64,000 nucleotides of DNA. Source: Hysterangium stoloniferum. Taxonomy: Eukaryota; Basidiomycota; Agaricomycetes; Hysterangiales; Hysterangiaceae. A program made the translations under genes and the position numbers. The stretch is taken from contig WHVD01000163.1 of the NCBI GenBank assembly GCA_015178975.1, positions 115,585-179,584 on the forward strand, written 5' to 3'. Below, piece by piece: positions 53,733 through 64,000 of the stretch. The notes under the pieces were generated by a model, which did no database searches, was not told the origin of the DNA, and saw nothing but the letters and a program-made list of their open reading frames with translations. Position 1 is the first letter of the stretch; each line of letters begins with the position of its first letter.

Positions 53733-55777
53733 ATGCTCCCTTTCCAACAAAACAAGCAAGTCCTCCCTAAGTTCAAAAAGGTCCCGCGAGCCCCGACAGC
53801 CAGTACATCCACGACCGGCGGGGGATTCATCACCCGCGTGCCTCGTACAGACAATGTCGAGAGCAATTGGGGTACCCAAGAATCAACCCCCCTTTCGACT
53901 TTCTCCTTTGGTGATGAGCCGGGGAAAAATACCGGTATGGATTGGAGCAAGCTGTTAGGCCCTTCCGTCAGACCGTCATCTGAGGAAGTCGCTGCTAGCA
54001 TGCGGAAGCAGGAAATGTTCATGGAAGAACACAACGCAAGGAGACTCACCCGCAAAAGAGAAAGGCGTGCTGAGTATAGAAGTCAACAGGAGGTGAGGGG
54101 AGCAAGAGAAGGAGTCCCCTCCAAGCGACAGCGGCGTGAGTACAGAGCGCAGTGCGGAAACAGAGCTTCCGTGCCGATCCTTCCCCCGCGGGAGAGAAAT
54201 GGGCCGACTTCGCGGAGACCGATGATAGCGAGGGTGGGATGCCTTGTATTAGGACGACGGGAACCAAGAGCTGGAAGGAGAAGGAGGGTACCATCTTTTA
54301 CGACTGGGAGCTACTTCGACGCATTAAGTTGCAACGCATAGTTCTCACCCGAGGGGATGGTCAAACGCTGCCCCAACAAGAAAAGGGATACCGTAGGGGA
54401 CCAATTGAGTTTTCTTCGGACGAGGATGAGGAGGAGGACGAGAACAGGAATGGCATGTATAGTATCCGATCTCTGGGAGAGGATTGCCATGAAGGGTTCC
54501 TTCTCCCGTCTGAAGTTCGTTTCGTAACCAGCGACCCCAACCAAAGACAAACGCGGAGACCATCATCCAGAGTATGGAGGGGTCACCGCCCTAGCCAACA
54601 GTCACTGGAACGCGAACCTTCCACGATTCCGGTCCCACATCTCTCGCCAACGTCGAGGCTCCTTCCCATCATTCACCCTACACACACTCCCTCAGCCCCG
54701 ATTCTAACGCCTCATTTACCTCCCTCTTCAAAAGCTGTACCAGTCCCAACCTCACTTGGGATGTCGAGGCCCCCTCCCATCCTTCACCCGACACACACTC
54801 CCTCTGCCCAACGCAAACCTTCCCTGATTCTGGCACCTCGTCTCTCTCCCTCCCCGAAAGCTATACCGGTACCGACCCAACTTCCACCGTCACTGGGTAT
54901 CCCTCCCGACTCTCCGTATTCATATTGCGTGTCCTTGGGTAGCCCTATCCAGGACCTTCCACCAGAGCGAATGGATGTCGATTTGGACCCCCCTACACTG
55001 GACGTCATTGATCCCCTGACAAGCAGAAAGGTGAAGGAGATGCAGAAAGCCACCACTCCTCTCCGAGAACAATCCCCTATTCCCGTCCTTGACAGCCCAG
55101 TTCCCCTCACTGAGCCCGTATCCACAACTTTCTGGATGCGAGTAGCTGTCAACTACCCTTCCAAACAGTTTCCTGTCAGAAGGGTGCTATCAGAGCTCGT
55201 GCCAGTACTTCAACGACCGGTCCTTCAAGGGAGCCTCAAGGGTTGTCGTGGTCTGGCTCCGTTGTCGGAGATAATGGAGGATTTCTATCTCTCCTTCGAG
55301 GATCTCGCAGAGGGGAAGAACTTTGCACGAGCAGCACAGGAGATTAAACTCTCTATGTTCCGGCACATCATAGTGGAGCTTCACCGTCTGCCCCCAGACT
55401 CAGCGAATGTCCTCTCTATTGCTGGCTTAGTAGATTTACTCGAGGCCCTCGTCCTGACGCCTCCCACAGAGACCACCATGCAACCACACGTTCCTGCCCT
55501 ACTGCCCGCATCTTCGTTTCCCCTCCCCAATGCTCCTCTTCCCGCACGGATTTCCGCTCCGCCGGTCAGTGTCCGCGCAGTCGTTCGTTGCAGAGAGAAA
55601 GCCTACAGACGATGGGCCGACTCCTTGTACAGGAATTCTAGTGATTCGACTCGGGCGAGAATAGCTGAATCCTTCAGAGTAAAAAGGGAACGATGGGGAA
55701 ACCTCATTTTGGACCTTGGGGGATCCTCACAGGAAGCTTGGGGCGGCGTCCCAGATGCTCTTCGACACCTAGTATAG
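53733..55777 (+). CDS. Accessory ORF of type B element, about 657 aa if spliced, unknown function
   Basis: Best intact copy. Frame 1 opens with MLPFQQNKQVLPKFKKVPRA and frame 2 runs to TAG 55775-55777; they overlap at about 54140-54341. A GT-AG intron 54093-54163 (71 nt) would join them in frame (exons 53733-54092 and 54164-55777), although no good branch point was seen. Order: basic N-terminus with KKVPRAP; Arg/Lys/Glu-rich helix (RRLTRKRERRAEYRSQQE); KWADFAETDDSEGG; DEDEEEDEN acid patch; DCHEGFLLPSEVRFVTSDPNQ; long Pro-rich repeats (HTPSA, PVPRLSP). A globular C-terminus (SELVPVLQRPVLQGS ... LSEIMEDFYLSFEDL ... LVDLLEAL) ends in a basic EKAYRRWADSLYRN region. It is nearly identical to copies at 45021-46515 and 62180-64000 and shares blocks with the type A version. 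Conservation suggests function; the role could be regulation or assembly, unknown. Confidence 0.78.
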
Positions 55778-55784
55778 CACATCT

Positions 55785-55802
55785 CTTCGAACTGGGGGGC
55801 AC
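55785..55802 (+). promoter_or_regulatory. Polypurine tract of the type B element
   Basis: GAACTGGGGGGCAC lies immediately before the 3' LTR, the same purine-rich motif as before other LTRs in the window; it primes plus-strand synthesis. Confidence 0.75.
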
Positions 55803-56440
55803 TATGAAGGGTATGCATATATCATGATTGGACTGTGGAATAATACATATATTATAGTATTATATTATTTAGTTCTTACTCTTTTTCCCTAACTCTCTAG
55901 ATCTTCAAGCATACCCGTATTTCTTAGTTCGAAGTCTTGTGTATATCTATGGGCACTCTCAGCGCTAAAGACAGACAACTTTTTACCCAGCAGACACCAC
56001 TTTGTAACGACTCAGACGTCGAATAGCGAGAGGTGTCAAGGGTAGTATCTCAGCTACCATAAGGGTAGCATTCTCTAGTCTACTAATAGCCTTTTGGACT
56101 CGAACCGCTAAGGTCGAGTTCCGCTTTCAAGACTTTGCGCTTGTCGACACCGTAGTCGACTCACGCTACTAATACTCTATCCTAGACACTCAGTCTTTAG
56201 CTGAGTATCTTTCTTATTTCTAGCTACTAGTTGTACCGTAAAAGGTCAACTCATTATCTTACTGTTCTAAGCTGCCACGAGCAACTATACAGTTGCTCTT
56301 GAGGCGTGCAGTGCGTTCTTATACTAGTACTAACAGTCTAGTAGTCTATATTATTGTACTGACGGTCAATACTCTCTAATAGTAGTTGAATAAGCACTAT
56401 TCTTCATATATAGAGCGGTCAGAATCCACCACTCTTCACA
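55803..56440 (+). mobile_element. 3' LTR, type B, of the 9.9 kb element
   Basis: Begins TATGAAGGGTATGC (a G-to-A change in the usual TG tip), ends CCACTCTTCACA, 638 bp. The tip palindrome is disrupted (GGTATGCATATATCATG). The right flank is GTAGG within a type A gag on the minus strand. Confidence 0.93.
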
Positions 56441-59216
56441 GTAGGTTTGACTTATTTCCTTAGATCGGTTCGCAAATGTGTCCTCGTCGATGATTTCTTC
56501 AATGGTGGGAGGTTCAGGTCACGATAAAACTCTCATCTCAGTCAGACCTTCACGGTTCTGACGATGAGTGTCTAGCCAGTCTCCTTTCTCGAGAAAATCA
56601 TGGTCTGATATAGAAACATAAACTTGTGATGTCTCGTTCTCATTCGAGGATGCTTTCACGTCTGAAACAATGTTGTCCTCTGGCTGAGGAAGGTAGACAG
56701 AAATGAAAATCGATTCCTCATCAATGTTATGTACTTGTCCCTGTACACTCAATCCATAAACCGTTTCATAAGCCCTTTGATCCTCCGCCTCCTCCATTGG
56801 GTTCTGCGTGGAGCACTTGTTAATAGAGACATAGTGCGACATCCTGCCCGCATGGGGGCAGTCGATCTTGAAATGCTCTAAACTCCCACAAATCCAACAC
56901 TCCTTCAGAGGTTTGGCGATGCTTTTCCTGTCACTTCGTTCGAAAAAGAACTTGCTGTGTTTCTTACCCTGCTTAGTGTTCGATCTCCTAGGGACGGTTT
57001 TATCCTCGAGTTCACTGAGGAGGACGTGACTTCAGTTAGTGGGGTCAATTCCTCCAGAGTGTTCTTCCTCATGCCAGGGATCCGACTCGTCCTGCTCGGC
57101 GATCATGACTCTAGGCTTTTGGAACCGATAACGCTCTCGATGTGTTTGAACCCAAGCGTTAATCAACGCCTCTTGTAAATTGTTTGCATAAGTCTGCAGG
57201 CTCATGATGTCGTCGATAGGTTGTCCCTGTAGAAGGTAAAGCCATTCCGTGGGCAGCGTCAGGATGAGTCTGCACGTTTCATCCTTTCGGTTTTGGTGGA
57301 ACCCGTACAGGAATCGATAGAGCTTGACCCTCCGCTGAATGTAATGAACGGGTGTCTCATGATTGTGACCGATTTGTTGAAATTTCATGGCTTCCCATTC
57401 TAGAGCTAAGGATTCACGCCAACGAGTTCCAAGTAGTCCTTCTATGATACCCCAAAGAAACGATCCGTGAGATCGACTGAATTCAGTGCGATGTTCACGG
57501 TCTAGGGTGCTCCACCAGATCTTGGCATCACCGGTAAGTCGTCTTGGCAGAGTGACTCCCAACAGTGTGCTCATGGAGTCTGAGATCTCCGAGAGACTCA
57601 TAATATCCATGATGTAATCCAATGCCTTGGACTGAGTTCCATCGTATTCAGGAAGGTCTGACCATTTTATCTTGATGTCGTTGGTGTTAAGAGCGATCCT
57701 TTTATCCTTAGGTAAGTCATCAATAGGCGCACTGACTCGAGGCTGCATCGGAGTTTGAAAGGGAGAGTTAGGTACTCTACCGTAACGCCCCCCACGTCCC
57801 GAATTTCCTCCATAGCTTGAGGCACTAGAACTCCTGGATGAATTACTAGGGGGTCCTCCTGCTGGCAAAAAGGGGTTCGAGGAGATCGGCAGGGAATGGT
57901 GGGGATCGACTGGATTCAGTGATCCTTGACCAGCAACCTGACCAGCTATACCCTCAGTGAATGCAGTAGAGAAAGATGGTCGACCCCTGTTGGCGACTGA
58001 TCGATTCCTAGTCGCAGCTTGTTGATCGCCGACATTAGGATTACTCGGAATTCATTGAAATGTGACGCGAGAGCAGTGAATTCCCTGATGGGGGGTAGGG
58101 CTAGGTTCCGTTGCAATACCTCTCTCGATTTCGGCCATATTTAAAGGTCGACGAGGTTGAGGTTGATAGAGGGGAGTGCAGATTTCCATTCCCTTTTCCT
58201 GAAGACATTCTGCGACTTGCGTCCTCATATCCGAGTGGGAAATCCTGCAAAATAATGGGACGATTGAGCGAACAAAGGAAACGAGTGTCGGGAGACCCAT
58301 TCAGGGTACGAACAAATGAACTGGTTGTGGAGATGGGCGAATCGGGTACCTGGATGGAATCACCATAAGGGTAGAGCACTTCCAACACCATCTTATCAAG
58401 CCTCCTCTGATTTCGCCTTAACCGACCCCTTAAGATAAAATACGTAAACGAAGAATTCCGAGTGATCCCGTTAAGAGACTCCTCCAACATCCGGATGTAT
58501 ATATACTGGTAGTCAACCTTAGGGACGATGTGATCCCCACCAAGCAGAACATGAAGGATTTGCAACGCATCGTCGTGTGTGCAGAGCGCTTCAAGAAATG
58601 AAGAGAACACTTCTTGCTTAAGAATCGACCTTCCTTCTTCCATAACAGAAGTAACCTCACTTGACCATTCAGGAATCGAGCGGGTCAGATCCCCGAGGGT
58701 TCCAGGTTGCGTGAATAGATCTTGCGCCAATAAAATGGCCTGATAACGACCTAACCAGACTGCTACAGTCATCGGTAGAAGAGGGTAATCCGAATTATAC
58801 TCCTCCATGAAGGGAGTAACCTGATCTGCAGGGATTCGATCGGCATAGTACACATCCCATTGTAAGTTGATGGGTTGAGCATAAATCATATGACCCCTGA
58901 AGAATTGCTTAAGGATGACCTGTCTAGGCGGGAACGAGAGAACGGGTTCGGAAGCATGGATAGTCTCGACGTTAGCTTCTGGAATGTTCGACTACTCAGT
59001 CGGCGGACGTGCTTCTCACGGACTTGGGGGGGCTTCCGTTGACGGTCCAGCTGCTGCTCCGGGAGGACTCCCAGGAAGAACTGGTTTTTGAAAAGTCAAT
59101 GAAGACTTCCTCATGGTGACGTTACGGGGTGGTTCCAGACTCGCATGTCTTTGACGAGGTTTTGAATTACTCGGGGTCATCGAAGATCTCGACGTTTGGT
59201 TCTTGCCAGTAGTCAT
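56441..59216 (-). pseudogene. Type A gag, minus strand, 3'-truncated by the type B LTR
   Basis: Starts MTTGKNQTSRSSMTPSNSK at 59216. Frames are broken by stops and shifts, including a TAG at 58992-58994 where the related copy has CAG. It passes the capsid region (WWSTLDREHRTEF) and the zinc knuckle and stops at 56441 in AAACCTAC, the target of the LTR. Homology along the whole stretch with 28012-30790 is clear. Confidence 0.9.
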
Positions 59217-59294
59217 TTACGTGCTTAGAAGCTTATAGTTGTAAGATATCATTTTTTCTTCGTAGGGAAAGTACTGTCTGGCCCAGATCACCAC

Positions 59295-59923
59295 TGTGAA
59301 GAGTGGTAGAAGTTCTAACCGTTCTATATACGAAGAATATCAACCGTTTAGGTACGATACCACGATGTATTGACTGTCTAAGTCTAATACAGACCGAATG
59401 TGTATTGACTACCTAGTTCAATACAGTAGAGAGAAGTAGCTATCTAAAGTAAGGTAGATAGCTAGAACGAATAAGTAGAATTGACTGTTAAGTGCAATTC
59501 TGGATGACTGCTCAAGTGCAAGTAGAGTAGTTAGAGAGTTGAATAATAGAGTAGCGTGGATGTAGTCCACGCGGGTTGAGATAAGGATTGAGTTTCGACT
59601 GGTACAGTTCGAAACTCAGATTGAATGAGTAGCTAAAGCCCGTCTGTGATGGTTGAGATGATACACCAATCACAACTTACAGGACACTAACAGGTGTCTG
59701 GGTAAGTCGTGGTTGCAGTGTAAAAGTGTCTGAGTTCTAAACTACGGGTGCTAGAATACATAGGTCTGGCATGTGTGTGCCCACAAGAGTCAATGTACCG
59801 CATACATAGGTTGTCGAACTAATTATAGATATAATAAAAGAGAGAAAATAGAAATAATAAAGGAGATATAGTAAGAGCTCATCCGACTATATTTCTTGAG
59901 TGTATTTCTCCGTACCTCTCACA
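59295..59923 (-). mobile_element. 5' LTR, type A, of the minus-strand gag element
   Basis: Plus-strand reading runs TGTGAAGAGTGG to CGTACCTCTCACA, 629 bp, with the TGGTGATC-type primer site at its low-coordinate edge. The right neighbour is the U3 half of a type C LTR, so it was inserted into, or recombined with, that LTR. Confidence 0.93.
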
Positions 59924-60073
59924 CAAGTATACAGAAAGCTTTGAACTAATGAAATGGTGCAATATTCGAAGAATATAAAGAATAGAAAAATATGAATAAA
60001 ATGTGTAAAATATAAATAAAATAAAAGGAGTGTTTTACCATAATGAAACAGTGGTAAAAGCATACTCCTCACA
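59924..60073 (-). mobile_element. Partial type C LTR (U3 half)
   Basis: CAAGTATACAGAAAGC to ATACTCCTCACA. Matches the U3 halves of the solo LTRs at 8090-8734 and 35793-36401. The rest of this LTR is absent because the type A LTR abuts it. Confidence 0.88.
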
Positions 60074-60327
60074 GTGCCCCCCAGTTCGAAGGGATGTGTT
60101 ATATGAAGTTCTGGAAAGTTTTGGGGATGCCCCCCAGGTGTCTTGTGTTGAGCCCCCCAAACTGTAAGGTGCCAAGCCCCCAGTATTTGAAGAGAGGCTG
60201 GTGGGTTTAGGGATGGTGAGGGAAGATATTGATGTGGAAAGGGGGGGGGGAAAAATGGATCCATTCTTTTCCTTCAGTCCCTAGTCAAGCACTCCTCCAG
60301 TCCTCGAACAGCAAATGGACTACTTGA
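60074..60327 (-). pseudogene. 3' internal end of a type C element
   Basis: Starts with GTGCCCCCCAG (reverse purine tract). The minus strand encodes a Pro-rich fragment ending in PFELGG-like codons, as in the accessory ORF tails of types A and B. A poly-G run occurs at 60241-60250. It is cut at 60327 by the next LTR. Confidence 0.6.
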
Positions 60328-60955
60328 TGTGAGAGGTATGGCGAAATACACTCAGGAAATATAGTCGGATGAGCTCTTGCTATATCTCCTTTATTATTTC
60401 TATTTTCTCTCTTTTATTTTATCTATAATTAGTTCGACGACCTATGTATGCGGTACATCGACTCTTGTGGGTGCACACGCAGACTTATGTATTCTAGCAC
60501 CCGTAGTTTAGAACTCAGACACTTTTTACACCGCAACCACGACTTACCCAGACACCCGTTAGTGTCCTGTAAGTTGTGATTGGTGTATCGTCTCGACCGT
60601 CACAGACAGGCTTTAGCTACTCATTCAAACTGAGTTTCGAACTGTATCAGTCGAAACTCAATCCTTATCTCAACTTGCATGGACTACATCCACGCTACTC
60701 TATTATTCGACTCTCTAACTACTCTACTTGCACTCAAGCAGTTGTCCAGAATCGCACTTAACCAGTCGATTCTGCTTATTCGTTCTAGCTATCTACCTTA
60801 CTTTAGATAGCTACTTCTCTCTACCGTATTGAACTAGGTAGTCAATACGCATTTGGTCTGTATTAGACTTAGACAGTCAATACATCGTGGTATCGTACTT
60901 CAACGGTCGATATTCTTCGTATATAGAACAGTTAGAACTTCTACCACTCTTCACA
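60328..60955 (+). mobile_element. 5' LTR, type A
   Basis: Begins TGTGAGAGGTATGGC, ends CCACTCTTCACA, 628 bp, followed by the primer-site sequence TGGTGATCCGGGC. The left flank is CTTGA. Confidence 0.95.
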
Positions 60956-61031
60956 GTGGTGATCCGGGCTGGACCGCTCTTTCCCTACGAAGAAAAACAT
61001 TTATTTGAACTATCAAATTCTAAACATGTAA

Positions 61032-61588
61032 ATGACCACTGGCAAGAACCAAATGCTGAGATCCTCTGTGACCCCGAGTAGTTCAAAACCTCGTCAAAGA
61101 CCTGCAAGTCTGGAACCACCCCGTAATGTCACCATGAGGAAGTCTTCATTGACTTTTCAAAAACCAGCTCCTCCTGGAAGTCCCATCGAAGCAGTAGCTG
61201 GACCGTCAATGGATGCCCCTCCAAGTCCACGAGAAGAACACCTGTCAACTGAACAGTTGAACGTCCCTGGAGCTAAGGTCGAAATTACCCATGCTTCTGA
61301 ACCCGTTCTCTCGTTCCCGCCTAAACAGTTCATCCTTAAGCAATTCTTTAGGGGTCATATGATTTACGCCCAGCCCATCGACTTACAATGGGATGCGTAC
61401 TACGCCGACTGAATTTCTACAGATCAGGTTACTCCCTTTGTGGAGGAGTACAATACAGACTACCCCCTCTTACCGGTGACTGTAGCAGTCTGGTTAGGTC
61501 GTTATCAGGTTATTTTATCCACACAGGATCTATTCTTATGACCTGGAACCCTTGAGGACTTGACTCACTTGATTCCCGAATGGTCTAG
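61032..61588 (+). pseudogene. Type A gag N-terminus, cut by a type B LTR
   Basis: Starts MTTGKNQMLRSSVTPSSSK and is open for 126 codons to a TGA at 61410-61412 (GAC-TGA; GAT-CGA in the related copy). It continues with another TGA at about 61537-61539 (CGA elsewhere) and ends at 61588. Confidence 0.9.
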
Positions 61589-62179
61589 TGTGAAGAGTCG
61601 ATAGATTCTGACCGTTCGATATACGAAGAATAGTGTCAGACAAGCTGTGCTAGTAAGAAGACACGCTATGCGTCACAAGAGCAACTGTACAGTTGCTCTT
61701 GACGGCTAGAATGAACGAATGAAAGAGTTGACCTTCACGGTACAACTTGTAGCTAGATGTAGAATAGATAATCAACGCGAAGCTGAATATCTAGAGTAAA
61801 GAAATAATAGCGCGAGTCGACTATAATGTCGACTAGCGCAAAGACCTTAGATTGGAACTCGACCTTCGCGGTTTGAGTCCAAAGTAGATTAGTATGCAAG
61901 AAAATACTACCTTTAAGGGTAGTTGAAACATTACCCTTGACACCTCTCGCTATTCGACGTCTGGGTCATTTACGAGGTGGTGTCTGCTGGGTAAAAGTTG
62001 TCTGTCTCTTTTGGCGCCGAGAGCGCCCATACGTATACACAAAGCTTCGAACTACAAAATCAAGGTGTGCTCAAAATATAGAAAGAATATAAAGAAAGAA
62101 AATAAAAGGTAAATAATAAAGTACTATAATCCAGTTATTATTCCTTAGTCCAGGTATGCATATATGCATACCCTTTACA
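61589..62179 (-). mobile_element. 3' LTR, type B, of a minus-strand element extending past the window
   Basis: Plus-strand reading runs TGTGAAGAGTCG to GCATACCCTTTACA, 591 bp, shorter than its relatives because of about 50 bp lost near 61638. The tip palindrome is intact. It is followed by the reverse purine tract and accessory ORF. Confidence 0.94.
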
Positions 62180-64000
62180 GTGCCCCCCAGTTTGAAGGGA
62201 TGTGCTATACTAGGTGTCGAAGAGCATCTGGGACGCCGCCCCAAGCTTCCTGTGAGGATCCCCCAAGGTCCAAAATGAGGTTTCCCCATCGTTCCCTTTT
62301 TACTCTGAAGGATTCAGCTATTCTCGCCCGAGTCAAATCACTAGAATTCCTGTACAAGGAGTCAGCCCATCGTCTGTAGGCTTTCTCTCTGCAACGAACG
62401 ACTGCGCAGACACTAACCGGCGGAGTGGAAATCCGCGCGAGAAGAGGAGCATTGGGGAGGGGAAACGAAGACACGGGCAGTGGGGCAGGAACGTGTGGCT
62501 GCATGGTGGTCTCTGTGGGAGGCGTCAGGACGAGGGCCTCGAGTAAATCTACTAAGCCAGCAATAGAGAGGACATTCGCTGAGTCTGGGGGCAGACGGTG
62601 AAGCTCCACTATGATGTGCCGGAACATAGAGAGTTTAATCTCCTGTGCTGCTCGTGCAAAGTTCTTCCCCTCTGCGAGATCCTCGAAGGAGAGATAGAAA
62701 TCCTCCATTATCTCCGACAACGGAGCCAGACCGCGACAACCCTTGAGGCTCCCTTGAAGGACCGGTCGTTGAAGTACTGGCACGAGCTCTGATAGCACCC
62801 TTCTGACAGGAAACTGTTTGGAAGGGTAGTTGACAGCTACTCGCATCCAGAAAGTTGTGGATACGGGCTCAGTGAGGGAAACTGGGCTGTCAAGGACGGG
62901 AATAGGGGATTGTTCTCGGAGAGGAGTGGTGGCTTTCTGCATCTCCTTCGCCTTTCTGCTTGCCATGGGATCGATGACGTCCGGTGTAGGGGGGTCCAAA
63001 TCGACATCCATTCGCTCTGGTGGAAGGTCCTGGATAGGGCTACCCAAGGACACACAATATGAATACGGAGAGTCGGGAGGGATACCCAGTGACGGTGGAA
63101 GTTGGGTCGGTACCGGTATAGCTTTCGGGAGGGAGAGAGACGAAGGTGCCAGAATCGGGGAAGGTTCGCGTTGGGCTGAGGGAGTGTGTGTCGGGTGGAG
63201 GATGGGAGGGGGCCTCGACATCCCAAGTGAGGTTGGGACTGGTACAGCTTTTGAAGAGGGAGGTAAATGAGGCGTTTAGAATCAGGGGCTGAGGGAGTGT
63301 GTGTAGGTGAAATGATGGGAAGGCCTCGACGTTGGCGAGAGGTGTGGGACCGGAATCATGGAAGGTTCGCGTTCCAGTGACTGTTGACTTGGGCGGTGAC
63401 CCCTCCATACTCTGGATGACGGTCATCCGCGTTTGTCTTTGGTTGGGGTCGCTGTTATGAAACGAACTTTAGACGGGAGAAGGAACCCTTCATGGCAATC
63501 CTCTCCCAGAGATCGGATGCTATACACGCCATTCCTGTTCTCGTCCTCCTCCTCATCCCTCGTCCGAGGAAAAACTCAATTGGTCCCCTACGGTATCCCT
63601 TTTCTTGTTGGGGCAGTGGTTTGACCGTCCCCTCGGGTAAGAACTATGTGTTGCAACTTAATGCGTCGAAAGTAGCTCCCAGTCGTAAAAGATGGTACCC
63701 TCCTTCTCCTTCCAGCTCTTGGTTCCCGTCGTCCTAATTGACAAGGCATCCCACCCTCACTATCATCGGTCTCACGCGAAGTCGGCCCCATTTCTCTCCC
63801 ACGGGGGGAAGGATCGGCACGGAAGCTCTGTTTCCGCACTGCGCTCTGTACTCACGCCGCTGTCGCTTGGAGGGGACTCCTTCTCTTGCTCCCCTCGCCT
63901 CCTGTTGACTTCTATACTCAGCACGCCTTTCTCTTTTGCGGGTGAGTCTCCTTGCGTTGTGTTCTTCCATAAACATTTCCTGCTTCCGCATGCTAGCAGC
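62180..64000 (-). pseudogene. Accessory ORF (type B), third copy, broken; runs off the window
   Basis: The minus-strand frame 63221-62205 encodes the Pro-rich middle and C-terminal globular part, almost identical to 54760-55777. The N-terminal helix (MRKQEMFMEEHNARRLTRK) is at 63991. Between them several indels break the frame (63240-63840). At the site of the proposed intron donor the sequence is GAG-GCGAGG instead of GAG-GTGAGG. The rest of the element lies to the right of the window. Confidence 0.85.

Larger units (their letters stand above)
46516..56440 (+). mobile_element. Near full-length Ty3/gypsy chromovirus, type B (LTR-gag-pol-accessory ORF-LTR)
   Basis: The most complete element here. 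Order: LTR, TGG primer site (47130), Gag, zinc knuckle, protease, RT, RNase H, integrase, chromodomain, accessory ORF with its own putative promoter, purine tract, LTR. Lesions: about 1.25 kb lost between protease and RT, a 1-nt deletion near 51451, a 1-nt insertion near 53152, and an altered 3' LTR tip (TATG). The flanking 5-mers CTCCT and GTAGG differ, so the two ends probably come from different insertions. Confidence 0.92.

Noticed and set aside
53733-55777. Accessory ORF as a retroviral-type envelope gene
   Set aside because: No signal peptide, no membrane-spanning or fusion-like segment, and a highly charged and Pro-rich composition.

Overview
The window reads as a piece of a mushroom-forming (Agaricomycete-type basidiomycete) nuclear genome. 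Host genes are cut by many 45-70 nt GT-AG introns and include exons as short as 10-15 nt. The retroelements are chromodomain Ty3/gypsy elements. No bacterial operons, tRNA or rRNA genes were seen. The species cannot be named from sequence alone.

Layout. (1) 1-9.2 kb: the decayed 3' part of a Ty3/gypsy element (gag, protease, RT, RNase H, integrase, remnant of an accessory ORF, 3' LTR), a nested foreign solo LTR, a second solo LTR, and repeat debris. (2) 9.2-12.5 kb: no recognisable gene; a MITE-like inverted repeat and copies of a dispersed SINE-like repeat. (3) 12.5-26.3 kb: a host-gene island almost free of retroelements. It holds a small secreted cysteine protein (-), mitochondrial dihydroxy-acid dehydratase ILV3 (+), a Zn2Cys6 regulator (-), a small multi-pass membrane protein (+), an 808-residue Zn2Cys6/fungal-TF-domain regulator (+), and an Aurora-type kinase (-). 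I rebuilt their exon structures by hand; every exon junction listed keeps frame. (4) 26.3-37.5 kb: dispersed repeats, a gag-only retroelement, solo LTRs, a MITE-like element, and one single-exon gene with a possible PD-(D/E)XK nuclease core. (5) 37.5-64 kb: a nest of Ty3/gypsy elements in both orientations. It includes one almost full-length 9.9 kb element (46516-56440).

Three LTR subfamilies are present, called here A (tip TGTGAGAGGTATGG), B (tip TGTGAAGGGTATGC) and C (tip TGTGAGGAGTATGC). They share the CTCTTCACA-type 3' end. A- and B-type elements both carry an extra long ORF between integrase and the 3' LTR, on the sense strand, with what looks like its own promoter. I do not recognise this protein, and it is the best candidate here for something undescribed. 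Most premature stops in the elements are CGA to TGA or TGG to TAG changes, which points to cytosine-methylation or RIP-like decay. Almost every retroelement boundary falls at an LTR edge, so the right-hand half has been reshaped by nested insertion and LTR recombination.
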